Shown here one piece after another: positions 54,678-64,000 of a DNA stretch of 64,000 bases. The stretch comes from Rusavskia elegans (taxonomy: Eukaryota > Ascomycota > Lecanoromycetes > Teloschistales > Teloschistaceae): positions 62,001 to 126,000 of the forward strand of contig SAUG01000068.1 of NCBI GenBank assembly GCA_011316305.1, read 5' to 3'. Within the stretch, counting starts at the first letter, position 1. Each line of letters starts with the position of its first letter. The notes under the pieces are model-generated. The model did not search any database and was not told where the DNA came from. It was given only the letters and a program-made list of their open reading frames with translations. The translations under genes were made by a program, and so were the position numbers.

Positions 54678-56309
54678 TTATTGCGGCTTATGAGCTCCTG
54701 TGATTTGCCCTGGTTGTGACTCTGCTGCAGCTTGCTGTGCGGCGACGGCTTCGGGTGCTTGCCGGTAGAGAACGATCTCTGATTGTTTGAAATAACGACG
54801 GGCATCTGTGAAAGGGGTATGTTAGCATACGGTCTGAAGAGTCGATGGTGAAGAAGGCATTGGCAGGCAAATAGAAGGGAAGCAGATAGCACGTAAGGTG
54901 CTGCGGATATGGTAGGTCAATTGGTAGAGGGGATATGTGAATTGCTGTGCGGAGGTGGTGCAGAAAAAGAAACATTGGATGAGGTTGTTGGGGTTGTCGA
55001 GAGCCGAGTATGCTGGAGTTTCGAAAGGTGAACGATATTCAATCTAGAAATGAGGAAGTGGAGGTGTTTCGCGTGATGAGCACGAAGGATAGTGGGTGTT
55101 CTCAGTCACTATGTTTGGAGAGGTGAGCTCCGAACACGTGGGAGGATGGCACCACTGACAGCCAGCTGATGACAGAGAGAAGGGCGAGAATGCGGGATTG
55201 GCGGGCAGAGCCGGCAACCGTCCAAACAACTTGCGAGGAAGCATGATCACTCCAACCAGTGGTGCATGACTTACCCTCATCTATTAATACTAGACTCAAG
55301 TAGTACCGCGTCGAGTATTTCTTATTGACCTCCCGAAATGTGGGGGTAAGGTCGAAGCCTCCGAGAAACAGTCGAATTGGTATGGTCTCGCCTAGAGCAT
55401 CTGGTCAGCTGGCTCTACGTGCAGCACTGCATTGCTAGTGTATATGTTGCGGCAGCTGTATGCCCTAGTGACTTAGGGGCGTTGATGTACCTCTCGATGG
55501 CGATCCATCCATGATCTTCAGAGTGTCAGTCATGCCGGCGATCGATCCAATCATCACGTACCTCGAACCGGACCAGCGTTTCGCTCTCGTTGTATTGATT
55601 CGGGGCTACCCCAGTGGTTTCCCGTCTGATGATGGAGAGTTCCATGTGTTTGATCTTTAACCGCACCAACAGGAAGTATATCCTCCCAACGATGACATCC
55701 TTGAGATGGTATTTCGACTTTGAGTACTCGAATTCGATGTGCAGGCAATCCTCGATTCCGACGTCCATCTTGATCGAGCTGTTCGTTTCTGGAGGGATGC
55801 GGTACGAGTAGACCCAGATATCCTTTTCCCGCACCACGTCGGCCATTCGCCTCGATACTGTGGCCCGCACAAAGTAGCGCAGCCTGACGTTGATGCCGTT
55901 GTAAGATTCGTATTGCTTCTCCACGTTCTTGAAATTGAAATCAAAGGTCTGGGGGTGCTGCAAGTCACCAGGTGCAGCCAACTCCTGGCCGAGCGACAGG
56001 AATTCGTAATGGTTGCCCCTATCAAAGAACATCTCTGCACAATCTCGTGAGCAGGGAAGGGCGAGCGTGCAGCAGATTGCGAAGCGACACACCTATGGTG
56101 CCTATGAATTGTATCTTGATGCCTGTATGCTCCAGTCTTCGGCCGTCCTTGGGTCTGACAGTCACGGCGCCTTTGACAGACTCTCCATCCATGTACAGTG
56201 GGGCTTTTTCTTTCCTATTCTTGTCTAATTTCATGTCCACAGTCGGCTTGTCGTCTGAATCCTCCAGGACGATATCAATGTCCAGGGGAGTAGTGAAGAA
56301 CATTGCCAT
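54678..56309 (-). CDS. VPS26: VPS26, retromer core subunit
   Basis: Five exons, complement(54678..54805, 55275..55391, 55491..55515, 55562..56034, 56093..56309), give 319 residues. The arrestin-like fold is recognisable throughout: MAMFFTTPLDIDIVLED, PLYMDGESVKGAVTVRPKDG, GTIEMFFDRGNHYEFLSLG, KNVEKQYESYNGINVRLRYF, REKDIWVYSYRIPPE, VGRIYFLLVRLKIKHMELSI. Exon 3 is only 25 bases and supplies IMDGSPSR; it joins to GETIPIRLFLGGFDLTPTF. The last exon gives DARRYFKQSEIVLYRQAPE and a Gln/Ala tail. Vps26 with Vps35 and Vps29 recycles cargo from endosomes to the Golgi. The last intron is 469 bases, unusually long for the window. A second in-frame ATG two codons downstream (56303) is an alternative start. 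Confidence 0.95.
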
Positions 56310-59085
56310 GTTGACGACTGGGTGTTATGAAGCACGAGATGTCTTCGAATCGTACAGAGTACTTCCTGGCTTGTTGCTCGTGCAGAACCCGTCCAATGGC
56401 TGAGCTGTATGATCACTGCATCGTCAAAGGTCAGTCTGATCGAAAGTCCGGCGAAGTCAGACTGATCTGCTTAGTAATCCAAGATCTCGTAGGGCTGAAT
56501 GTCTCGTTGATCATTTTAGTTGTACGGAGTTACAGAGGAAAGTTTACTCGAGTTCATCCACCTTCGCCGCACGCTAAAACGCTTGGCACCCATATATTCA
56601 TTAATTGGCTGAAGAGCGTTCGAAGCCTATAACTACTACAGAATCTCCCGCCCAATCAAAGTCTGCCAAGACTATAGCTTACCTAGCGTGGCCTAGCGTG
56701 CGGCGAAGGTGGATGTGCGGCGAAGGTGGATGAACTCGAGTCGTAATCTAGCCGGGGGCTCCAGGTAGTCCGGACCACCGTAGGCTACGGGCGGCTGGTA
56801 GCGCGTGGTGAGGACTATTGGTGTAATCCTCCGTACTCCTCAGACTTTGTAGTTTTGGAGAAATCACCTTACAGTTTACCTTGTCTCCCACTGAAGACTT
56901 ATTTACAGCATTTTCGATAGCCTCCGCAGCCTCGAACTGTGGCTAATTAGCTGCAATACACCGGCTCTTCACGGCGGCGGAGCAGACGTGATTCGAGACA
57001 CGCCGTCGAGGGAGCAACTCTTCGTGCCACAACACTACTTCCATCTCTTTTTTGGTTTTCGCTTCTGCAAGTTGAACCGCAACGGAGTCGCCGCACGAAG
57101 ACGACGTTGCATTTGACAGCAGGTCACGAGACCACTTCACAGATCTGAACCGCACACTAATGTATACTAATTGTACGATCCACATCATTGACCTCTTCCC
57201 ACTCAATCCGAACACGACTATATGAAGTCTAACCTGGACGCAGCTGTCATGCCGAGGGAGAATGCAGAATCCGGATCGTCGACACTTCAGGAGCAACTGC
57301 TTCTTTCGTTCTAGCATTTGGCGGGCCTTGTGTTGCATATTTCCGAAAGCGCCCCAACCACCTTCCTCTGCTGGTGATCTTACGCCCGCAGCTGTCAACA
57401 CTGCTAGACTATAAGCTACATGCGCCTAGCAGGTCTGGATACATCAGCCATCGAGCCGGAGTCGAACTGTCAGAGGATCAAGGCGCCCCAGCAAGTGGCT
57501 CGCGGAACATAAGGAGCACGGCATGCCGAAAGCCGGCCGTATCAATCGGAGCTCTGCAATCATCTGCATGATTTCGAGTGGCATTTGGACGACTGGGACC
57601 GTGTTTGTGATGATTGATGTTGAGAGGAAGAGGAGGTGCTCGTACATCGTCGTGCCTGCTGGCTTGCTGCACCCCGGATTTTCCGTAGCCAGCCACCCAT
57701 AGGTGGGAGCCGGGTCTTGCAGGCGGTCCATCAAAGCATCTGCTCGCGATGCTCACAAACATCGATTGAGCCTTGTTGTGTCGACATCAGCACCAATTGC
57801 TGAGTAAATTGGCCTTTCATCCGAACGATGACTCGTGAACTCACCAACATCGCTGCCAGCAGGAAAAACGTCCGTTAGCTGGAGCAGAAATCCTCCGACA
57901 TGATCTCCTCCGACCCCCACACTAAATATCCTGCTAATGCCCGCCATTTGCTGATCCCAGCGTTCTTTGCTGACCTTCCAAGCCCCTAGGGATACCCGAG
58001 TCGCAGAGGCCCGAGCTTTGCATTATTCGCCCCGAATCTTCCGTACTCCGTACTCTGCGCGGAGACTTCGACCTTCTCATCTTTCTACAGAGATGCCACA
58101 CAAGTTCTGGCGACACTCGTGGGGGCTATCTGCTGGTTGCAGCTGCAACTGCAGCCAGCAATGGATCCCGCTGTGGATCTCGGTGGATTACTCTCTGACT
58201 CGCAAACACCCAGCACGGCCTATCGCAGGGAGAACCGTTTAGCGGCCGGAGGCGCCAGTGATGCATTCAGCCCTCTACTGTACTCGTATGAAGCTTTGCT
58301 GCTTGCTCTGCTTGCTCTGCTTAACGTACGCCATCTTTTAATAGATCCTCCTCGGCCAAGGGCTCCGTTTCATCTTAGCGAGGCCGACTGGCTGATGACC
58401 CTTCGACTTTGGCGAAGGGAGCCCCTATTCTGTGGTCTAATGGACAAGCATGCGCCGCCTCAGCCTCCAGGAGGTTACGAGGTTGGATGCGATGCGAGCG
58501 TCTTCCTGGCTTTGATCCAGTCAAAGAGGGGAAGTGTCCGTGATCTGCCATACAGCAGTAGCCCCATAGGCAGGAACAGGGCTCCGGGATTTGATGGTGT
58601 CTTGACAGACCCCTACATCACGCTCAGACCTCCTCCACACGCCTTCCCGAGGCTCCGCTGCCAACCTGCGGGACCAACTACATTACCTGCTCCAGCCATG
58701 GCTTGGTTGAGATCATGCCATCTTGCCCCATTCATCCATATCCACGAGTCTCTAGTGTGGGGTCTTGTGAGCGAGCCCGATGATTCGTCGTCGCAGCTTA
58801 CTGATGATTCAACCCCCGGTAGAGTGCTTGCGAATGCTCACCAAGGCCAAACTAATATAGAAAGGCTCAAGGGTGTCCCTTCTGACTAACCCCTGACCAT
58901 GGATGAACGATGACAGCTGCCATTTCCTGGTGAACATGAAAAGAGCGTTGTTCCTCTTGCATCTCCTGGCTCGCCCCGAGTGTAACGTTCTTGATTCTCA
59001 ACAGTCGTTCCTTCCTCAGTTTCGTTATCCGTGACGTGAATCAACCAACCCCCCCCCAATCAACACTTACACCAGGACGCTCAAC
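56310..59085. other. 2.8-kb gene-poor region between VPS26 and gluconokinase
   Basis: Divergent spacing. It carries the inverted repeat at 56546-56741. A 242-codon ATG frame at 58161-58889 was examined and not called (Leu/Pro/Arg-rich, no motif, no homology recognised). A short 10-base repeat CTGCTTGCTC occurs near 58300. The last 200 bases before 59086 are the likely gluconokinase promoter. Confidence 0.45.
56546..56741. repeat. 31-bp inverted repeat whose right arm holds a 17-bp tandem duplication
   Basis: The left arm (56546-56576) begins ACTCGAGTTCATCCACC and ends GCCGCACGCTA. The right arm (56694-56741) is its exact reverse complement, except that TGCGGCGAAGGTGGATG is present twice in tandem (56699-56715 and 56716-56732). 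The 117 bases between arms are AT-rich and non-coding. A second small tandem, CCTAGCGTG twice, lies at 56682-56700. The structure resembles a MITE or a foldback relic, but no clear target-site duplication is seen. Confidence 0.9.
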
Positions 59086-59815
59086 ATGTTCGCCATCAAC
59101 GGAGGCCACAGCCTCCCCACGCCTCCGCCGTCAATGGATTTCGCAACGCCCAGTTCGGCCAAGCAGATCAACAGCGCCCTTGATTCTCCTCACCATCGCC
59201 ACATGTGGATCATTACGGGCCCCGCCGGATGTGGGAAAAGCACGATCGCACAATATTTGGCCAAGGAGCTTTCCCTTCCGTACATCGAAGGCGATGACGT
59301 ATGTATATTCCCAGTGCGACGGGACGTCAGATCGCTCACGAATGGGTGAATAGTACCACTCGGAGTCCAACAAGCAAAAGATGGCGTCGAACACACCTCT
59401 GACGGACAACGATCGATGGGACTGGCTGATTGGTCTCCGAGAGGCAGCGGTATCACGGTTGACGCCGTCACGCAAGTCGGCCATGAAGCCGCACGACGGG
59501 GTGGTGGTGACGTGCTCTGCGCTGAAGCGAAAATACCGCGACGTGATGCGGATTGCAGCCTACAACGATCACAGCACACTGGTGCACTTCATCTACCTCC
59601 GGCTGGATGAGGATACGCTCATGCAGAGAATATCGGCGCGTCAGGGGCACTACATGAAGAGTACCATGGTCCGGTCCCAGATGGCAGCGCTGGAAGAACC
59701 CGACGTTCAAGAACAAGGCAGAGACGTACTCGAAGTGGATTGCGGTGCGAGCTTGACAGAGGTACAGAAGAAGGTCGTGAGGACTGTTCGAGAAGCATTG
59801 GCGGAAGACGTATAA
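59086..59815 (+). CDS. Gluconokinase (GntK family)
   Basis: Two exons, 59086..59298 and 59354..59815, give 224 residues, longer than bacterial GntK by an N-terminal extension of about 40 residues (MFAINGGHSLPTPPPSM), as often in fungi. The P-loop is ITGPAGCGKST (residues 43-53), followed by LAKELSLPYIEGDD and HSESNKQKMASNTPLTDNDR, the gluconate-binding region. VVVTCSALKRKYRD, a landmark of the family, follows, with ARQGHYMKSTMVRSQMAALEEP as the lid. It phosphorylates gluconate to 6-phosphogluconate for the pentose phosphate pathway, in the cytosol. The 55-base intron has GTATGT...ATAG ends and splits at EGDD|YHSES. Confidence 0.93.
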
Positions 59816-61627
59816 TCGGGAGGAGGAAGCCTGCCATGAGCGGGACACACAGGTGCATGGGGTTCAAGGATGCGGTTCCAAAGAAAAACGAGTGTACATT
59901 TAGCAATTGGAAAGCAGGGGTTTGGATAACGGCGATACCCATCGGCGCTCTCCTTGGTCCGGATGTCGATGAAAAAAAAGGACAGATTTTGGGTACTCGG
60001 CGTGAAGGCGGGTCTGTTATCCGTACGGTCCGTCAGCTGTACACAGATATGGTTTCGAAGCGAGGGGAGCAACAACGAAACAAGACTTTGAAAAGTTCTC
60101 TCGACGTTACTATTACCTATTTGTTGGCTGATGGTGTGAGGCAATTGAGTTGGATCCCTGTAGGATACCTTGGAAAGACCCGGACGCCCCCAACGCATCC
60201 CACACAGAAGCCCCACACGCGACACGCGACAAATTACCCAATCGAGCGTCGTTATCAAAGTCTACTGTCTACACATCACGACATCACATGATGGAGGCTG
60301 CGAGAACGATCCTGATCCATTCTCTGCCATTGATTCAATCACACTACAATTCTCTTTCTACCTCCGGTACCGTCGCTCAGTTACTTCGATTCAGTGTCAG
60401 TTTCCTCTTCTCCAGCTATGCAAGCACGCATTCCATTCGAGGTATCAGTGGAGGTAGATGGACGCACCCTACAGACAAATCGTACTAAGCGAATGTACAA
60501 AGCGGAGGACATATCCAAAAGCAGAGGGTCCAGCTTTAATTTCCTATGGCTTCGAATACTCGACAACATCCCGCCTGTGTACGCTTGGTCAGCATCAGTT
60601 GACTGGAGGCGCTTTTTCGATGATTTTCAGTCGCCGTGGACAAAGGGTCTCTGGTATTATTGTACCTTATCCAACTCTCAGTCCGAGCAACGGTAGTGGC
60701 CATGTGTCTGTTGGGACTGTGCCGGAAACCTGCAAAATCTAGAACGGATCCTCTTCCCGCCAGAAGGATGAGTGGCACTCCACTGAATTCAAGATATTAC
60801 CCAATCCTTCAACCAAGCCGCCTTCTAGTCAGAAGAATCAACACTTGGATACTGCCTCGGACAGAGCGTTTGCGAACAGTCGGCCAGATACATCCGACAC
60901 CCTTTTTGACGGAGGTTTGGCCTGCACCAAGTCATATCTGTTCTGTCCAAAACCCAGCATGGTAAGCTATTGACCGCCAACCTTAGTTGGTATTTTCGCG
61001 TTCTGCTGTGGTACATTTAGAGGTGCTCTGTAATGGCAGCCTCGTTCGAAGGAATCTCAGAGCTGCGGCAACCACCAAGCCACGCCAATCTTGGCGCCGA
61101 TCTTGGCGCCGATCTTGGACTGACTACCTTATTGATTGCAGACGTCAGCTCATTATTATCATTCTGTCCCATCCTTCACGTGCGGCGCGAAGCAACCTCT
61201 GTCGATTCCACCAGTAAGATGCAACTTTTGGACAGCCTCCTTCGCTGTGGATCCCACGGCTACAGCTATCACACGCAGAAAGCCTTCGAGGGCGAAGTCT
61301 AGCGGGACGCGAAGGATCATTGTGCCATCCTTCGCCTCGGCGACTACCACACTTCCCGCTCGCCGCCCTCGATGTCAGTATGGGCAGACCGATCCTTCTT
61401 GGATTCTCCCGTACTCGAAGACATCCAGAAACCCGCCAGGGACAATACTGTACAGTCCTTGGCCTTGTACTGTCCCACAGCTTATGCTGCTCAATCGCCA
61501 TGCCCACACGGAGAACATGAGTAATACGGATCGATCGCCCGTACTTGGAGCAAGCCAGTGACCCAACCGCCGTCGTACTTGTCCCAGCTTTCTCCTCCCG
61601 TACACAGTCTGGGAAAATTCCCCAACG
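59816..61627. other. 1.8-kb gene-poor region
   Basis: Between two plus-strand genes. Open frames up to 183 codons overlap in several frames and begin at non-ATG codons; none is supported. Three partial copies of ATCTTGGCGCCG occur near 61090-61118. The right part is presumably the promoter of the next gene. Confidence 0.45.
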
Positions 61628-63114
61628 ATGGAGAGATCCAATACCACAGCTCAGTCAGCGCTATATGGCAGACCTCCAAATACCGACAATGACTACTGGA
61701 TAGTCAAGGCCTTGCTATTCGAAATGAAAATCGCGGATGCAGATCCAGTCCAAGGGTTGCCATTCGAGCACTTTCCGCCTCTAAGCGATGAAAACAGATC
61801 CGGCTCCATCATCGCAGCCGTAACAGCCAGCATCTTTTTCATCGTGGCTATCACCGCGACCAGGCTCGTTGCTAGGAAGACGATCAGAACGTCGTCTCTG
61901 GGTTGGGATGATGCCTTGATCTCTGTTGCTGCAGTACGTCAGTCGTCCATTCATTCTATCTTTGCTTATCCAGGCAGCTTGCGGGGGTTGTATTCTTTGG
62001 TATCATCGGCGCGATGGTCTCGCATGGAGCAGCAGGACGCCATCTTTTCAGTATCACCTACATGCAGTACTATTGGCTCGTGCGGGTTAGTCCAACTGCC
62101 TAATGTTCTCCGTCTGGCAAGATGAGCATCTGCCACCCATTCCGTCAGGAGACGACACAGCTGGAAAAGCGACTGACGTTTCGGCAGCTTGGAACCGTTG
62201 GAGGAATAATACACTATATAACTGCCGGCTTCACGAAATTCGCCATCATCTTCTTCAATGTCCGTCTCACCGGTTCAACATCCAGAATCTGGATTTGGGT
62301 CCACCGCACTTGTTTCGTCGTCGTCCTCGCTTGGTTATTAACGGCGTTATTTGGGATAGCAATGTCTTGCAAGCCATATGCCGCTGTCGCAAGTTACATC
62401 GCCGCTGGCAAAGCAGGCCCACATTTGAAATGCAACAGCAATAACCCAAGTATCGGCCTGGCTCTTCAGATCTTGCATGCTCTTTTGGATTGGATTCTCC
62501 TCGCCGTACCCATCATCGTTCTCGTCCGACTCAAAATGGCATGGCAGAGAAAAGTCCAATGTATATTTCCCTTGGCAATTGGAACCTTGTCCGCAGTAGG
62601 AGCCTCCAAACGTATCTACGACCATTACCATCCGCACCCGGACATCTCCTGTAAGACAATCCTACACTCAATTCACGTGCCGCGCGGAAAAAGGAATTCA
62701 AAACACTGACTCCGCACAGATCATTTCGCATCCCAACTCCCCTGGACCATCGTCGACATCCTCTGCGCCATCTGCGTCACCTCCCTCCCCGCCATCAACA
62801 ACCTGCTCATCCACCACCTACCCAGACACCTCTCCCAATACTGGTCCGGCGGCGACCCGGGCTCTTCACCAACAAGTGGCGGCAGCCTGTACCCATCTCA
62901 CGGAATAGCTTCTCGTGACCTCAACAATTGCAGACAATCGAGCGGCGCGGGAGGCAGTGTTGATGAGACGAAGCAGATCATGGTGCAACGCGATATCGAC
63001 TTGGAGAGTATGCCCACGGAGGCCAGGGATGAGGATCCCGATCCTGGTTATCTGGAGCTGAACGAGTTGAACAGTCGCCACCGCCGGGGAAACAGTACTT
63101 TCGTCAATTCATGA
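61628..63114 (+). CDS. Rhodopsin-domain integral membrane protein
   Basis: Four exons, 61628..61933, 61978..62085, 62122..62650 and 62720..63114, give 445 residues with seven hydrophobic segments. Segment 1 is SIIAAVTASIFFIVAITATRLVARK, followed by the conserved WDDALISVAALAGVVFFGI. Later segments include YITAGFTKFAIIFFNVRL, TCFVVVLAWLLTALFGIAMS, LDWILLAVPIIVLVRLKM, and LPWTIVDILCAICVTSLP, which match the fungal rhodopsin-domain superfamily of plasma-membrane proteins (Pezizomycotina-specific receptors and unknowns). CKPYAA carries the usual Cys, and PSIGLALQILHALLDWILL the usual segment-6 pattern. The C-terminal 110 residues are a soluble tail with acidic repeats (ESMPTEARDEDPDPG). The first two introns are 44 and 36 bases; the 36-base intron (62086-62121) is unusually short, so the second exon end may be misplaced. 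Ligand unknown. Confidence 0.8.
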
Positions 63115-64000
63115 AATGTATAAGACATGGTCATGAAGGAAGCTGCCAGTGGATGGGAAGGGATGGGATGGGAATTTATGAGTTGGACGATGTACAATAC
63201 AGCAACACATGCGAGTATATACCATAAACCCATAGACGAAGACCCACGTAAGATTATATCAAATGTATCCCCTCCTTCGCCATATTATATCACCATTCCA
63301 TTCTCCGGATACTCGTCCAACGTCAAGACAACCGTACAACAACAAAAAAAAAACACAATTTTCCAATAACCTTTCTCTTTCCATCCTTAATCCAAAAATC
63401 CCCTTGACGCTCAAAAACACCTCCCATATTTCTATCAAGCACGCGAAGAAAAGGTAATGATTCTTAACATTACTCAGGCCCCTTTATCTACTGAATCTCG
63501 CGCCATGCACAGACATCCTGTTGCCAAAACAGTTAAACCTCTACTGTTACCAACATACAATAATGATTCGTGATTTCCTTATACACCCGATAAACCAACC
63601 CATACCAAACCAACATCTTCCTTTATATCCCCATTTTCCCTCTTTCTTACCGCCCTTACTACCCTTACCACCCTTACTACCCTTACTACCCTTACAACCC
63701 TTACTACCCTTACCACCCTCACCACCCTCACCACCCTTACTACCCTTACCACCCTCACCACCCTCACCACCCTCCATCCCACAACCATCATCATTCAAAT
63801 CCCGCATCCCCACTCCACTACAAATCTCCTCTCTCCTCCCCTTCCCCTACCGCGAGTAGAAAAATCACCATCACCTACAAACAACACACGAACAGAAACT
63901 TACTGTTTTTTGTATTCATATTAAGGCGGTAGATGGTATGGTACCAATATTCTATCACCATCCTTGTGCACAGCATGATTTCGATGTATCAGATGTAGCG
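63115..64000. other. Right-edge intergenic region with minisatellite
   Basis: 886 bases after the last gene. It carries a 9-bp minisatellite (63646-63771), AT-rich sequence and an A-run near 63345-63353. No gene seen to the window end. Confidence 0.5.
63646..63771. repeat. 9-bp minisatellite, 14 units
   Basis: Fourteen units of CTTACTACC and its variants (CTTACCACC, CTCACCACC, CTTACCGCC, CTTACAACC) run without interruption. The unit is not the TTAGGG/CCCTAA fungal telomere repeat. On the minus strand it would read as a Gly/Lys/Ser/Glu-rich low-complexity peptide, which I treat as fortuitous. Confidence 0.95.

Noticed and set aside
54332..54892. 186-codon frame on the minus strand
   Set aside because: Overlaps the VPS26 last exon in another frame and its 3' flank; only the VPS26 frame shows family motifs.
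57400..57490. Possible tRNA-like GTTCGACTCC motif on the minus strand
   Set aside because: The bases around it cannot form the paired T stem and no acceptor or anticodon arms are visible.
58161..58889. ATG-initiated open frame of 242 codons on the plus strand
   Set aside because: Rich in Leu, Pro and Arg with no motif, signal or plausible partner exon; sits in a gene-poor region. Kept only as a low-probability orphan.
63646..63771. Subtelomeric telomere repeat
   Set aside because: The 9-bp unit CTTACTACC differs from TTAGGG/CCCTAA; no CCCTAA array is present.

Overview
The window looks like nuclear DNA from a filamentous ascomycete (Pezizomycotina, perhaps a Dothideomycete; the class is a guess). 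Most genes are broken by short introns of about 50-80 bases with GT-AG ends. The proteins match ascomycete housekeeping families, and genes sit on both strands without operons. I rebuilt exons by hand from reading frames, splice sites and remembered family motifs, so splice positions are predictions.

Layout, left to right. 1-573: 5' end of a COT-1/Cbk1 NDR kinase gene (-), cut by the window edge. 1448-7012: three minus-strand genes for TIM54, the NatA auxiliary subunit NAA15 and the Cid2/MIX23 protein. 7593-9172: formamidopyrimidine-DNA glycosylase (+). 10537-14153: a LARP1-like RNA-binding protein (-). 15508-19150: divergent pair GPN1 GTPase (-) and CWF19 splicing factor (+). 20927-23006: Zn2Cys6 transcription factor (+). 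23598-26397: convergent oxidoreductases, a D-2-hydroxyacid dehydrogenase (+) and an aldo-keto reductase (-). 27019-27684: small GPI-anchored-type secreted protein (+). 29527-30758: SFT2 (-). 33910-35706: bHLH regulator (+) behind a 3.1-kb gap. 37340-38793: 'casein kinase II beta 2'-like protein (+). 39423-43070: DUF3072 protein (-), ATP10 (+), GOS1 (-) and ribosomal protein L35 (+), closely packed. 43518-45660: kelch membrane protein (-) with an in-frame TAG. 47434-48054: unknown protein (+). 48169-50256: amino-acid/choline-type permease (-). 51653-53979: family X DNA polymerase (+). 54678-56309: retromer VPS26 (-). 59086-59815: gluconokinase (+). 61628-63114: rhodopsin-like seven-helix membrane protein (+).

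The genes do not form one pathway or a recognisable biosynthetic cluster. Shared themes are mitochondrial biogenesis (TIM54, MIX23, ATP10), Golgi/endosome traffic (SFT2, GOS1, VPS26) and DNA repair (Fpg, Pol X), but these genes are scattered as in any gene-dense fungal region. The gene-poor stretches (27.7-29.5, 30.8-33.9, 45.7-47.4, 50.3-51.6, 56.3-59.1, 59.8-61.6 kb) hold the non-genic structures: a perfect 16-bp hairpin, a long inverted repeat with an internal tandem duplication, a direct repeat that may be an LTR relic, and a 9-bp minisatellite near the right end. I see no rRNA, tRNA, CRISPR array or intact transposon, and no convincing new biological system. The strongest oddities are the in-frame TAG of the kelch gene and the frame problem at the last intron of the polymerase gene.
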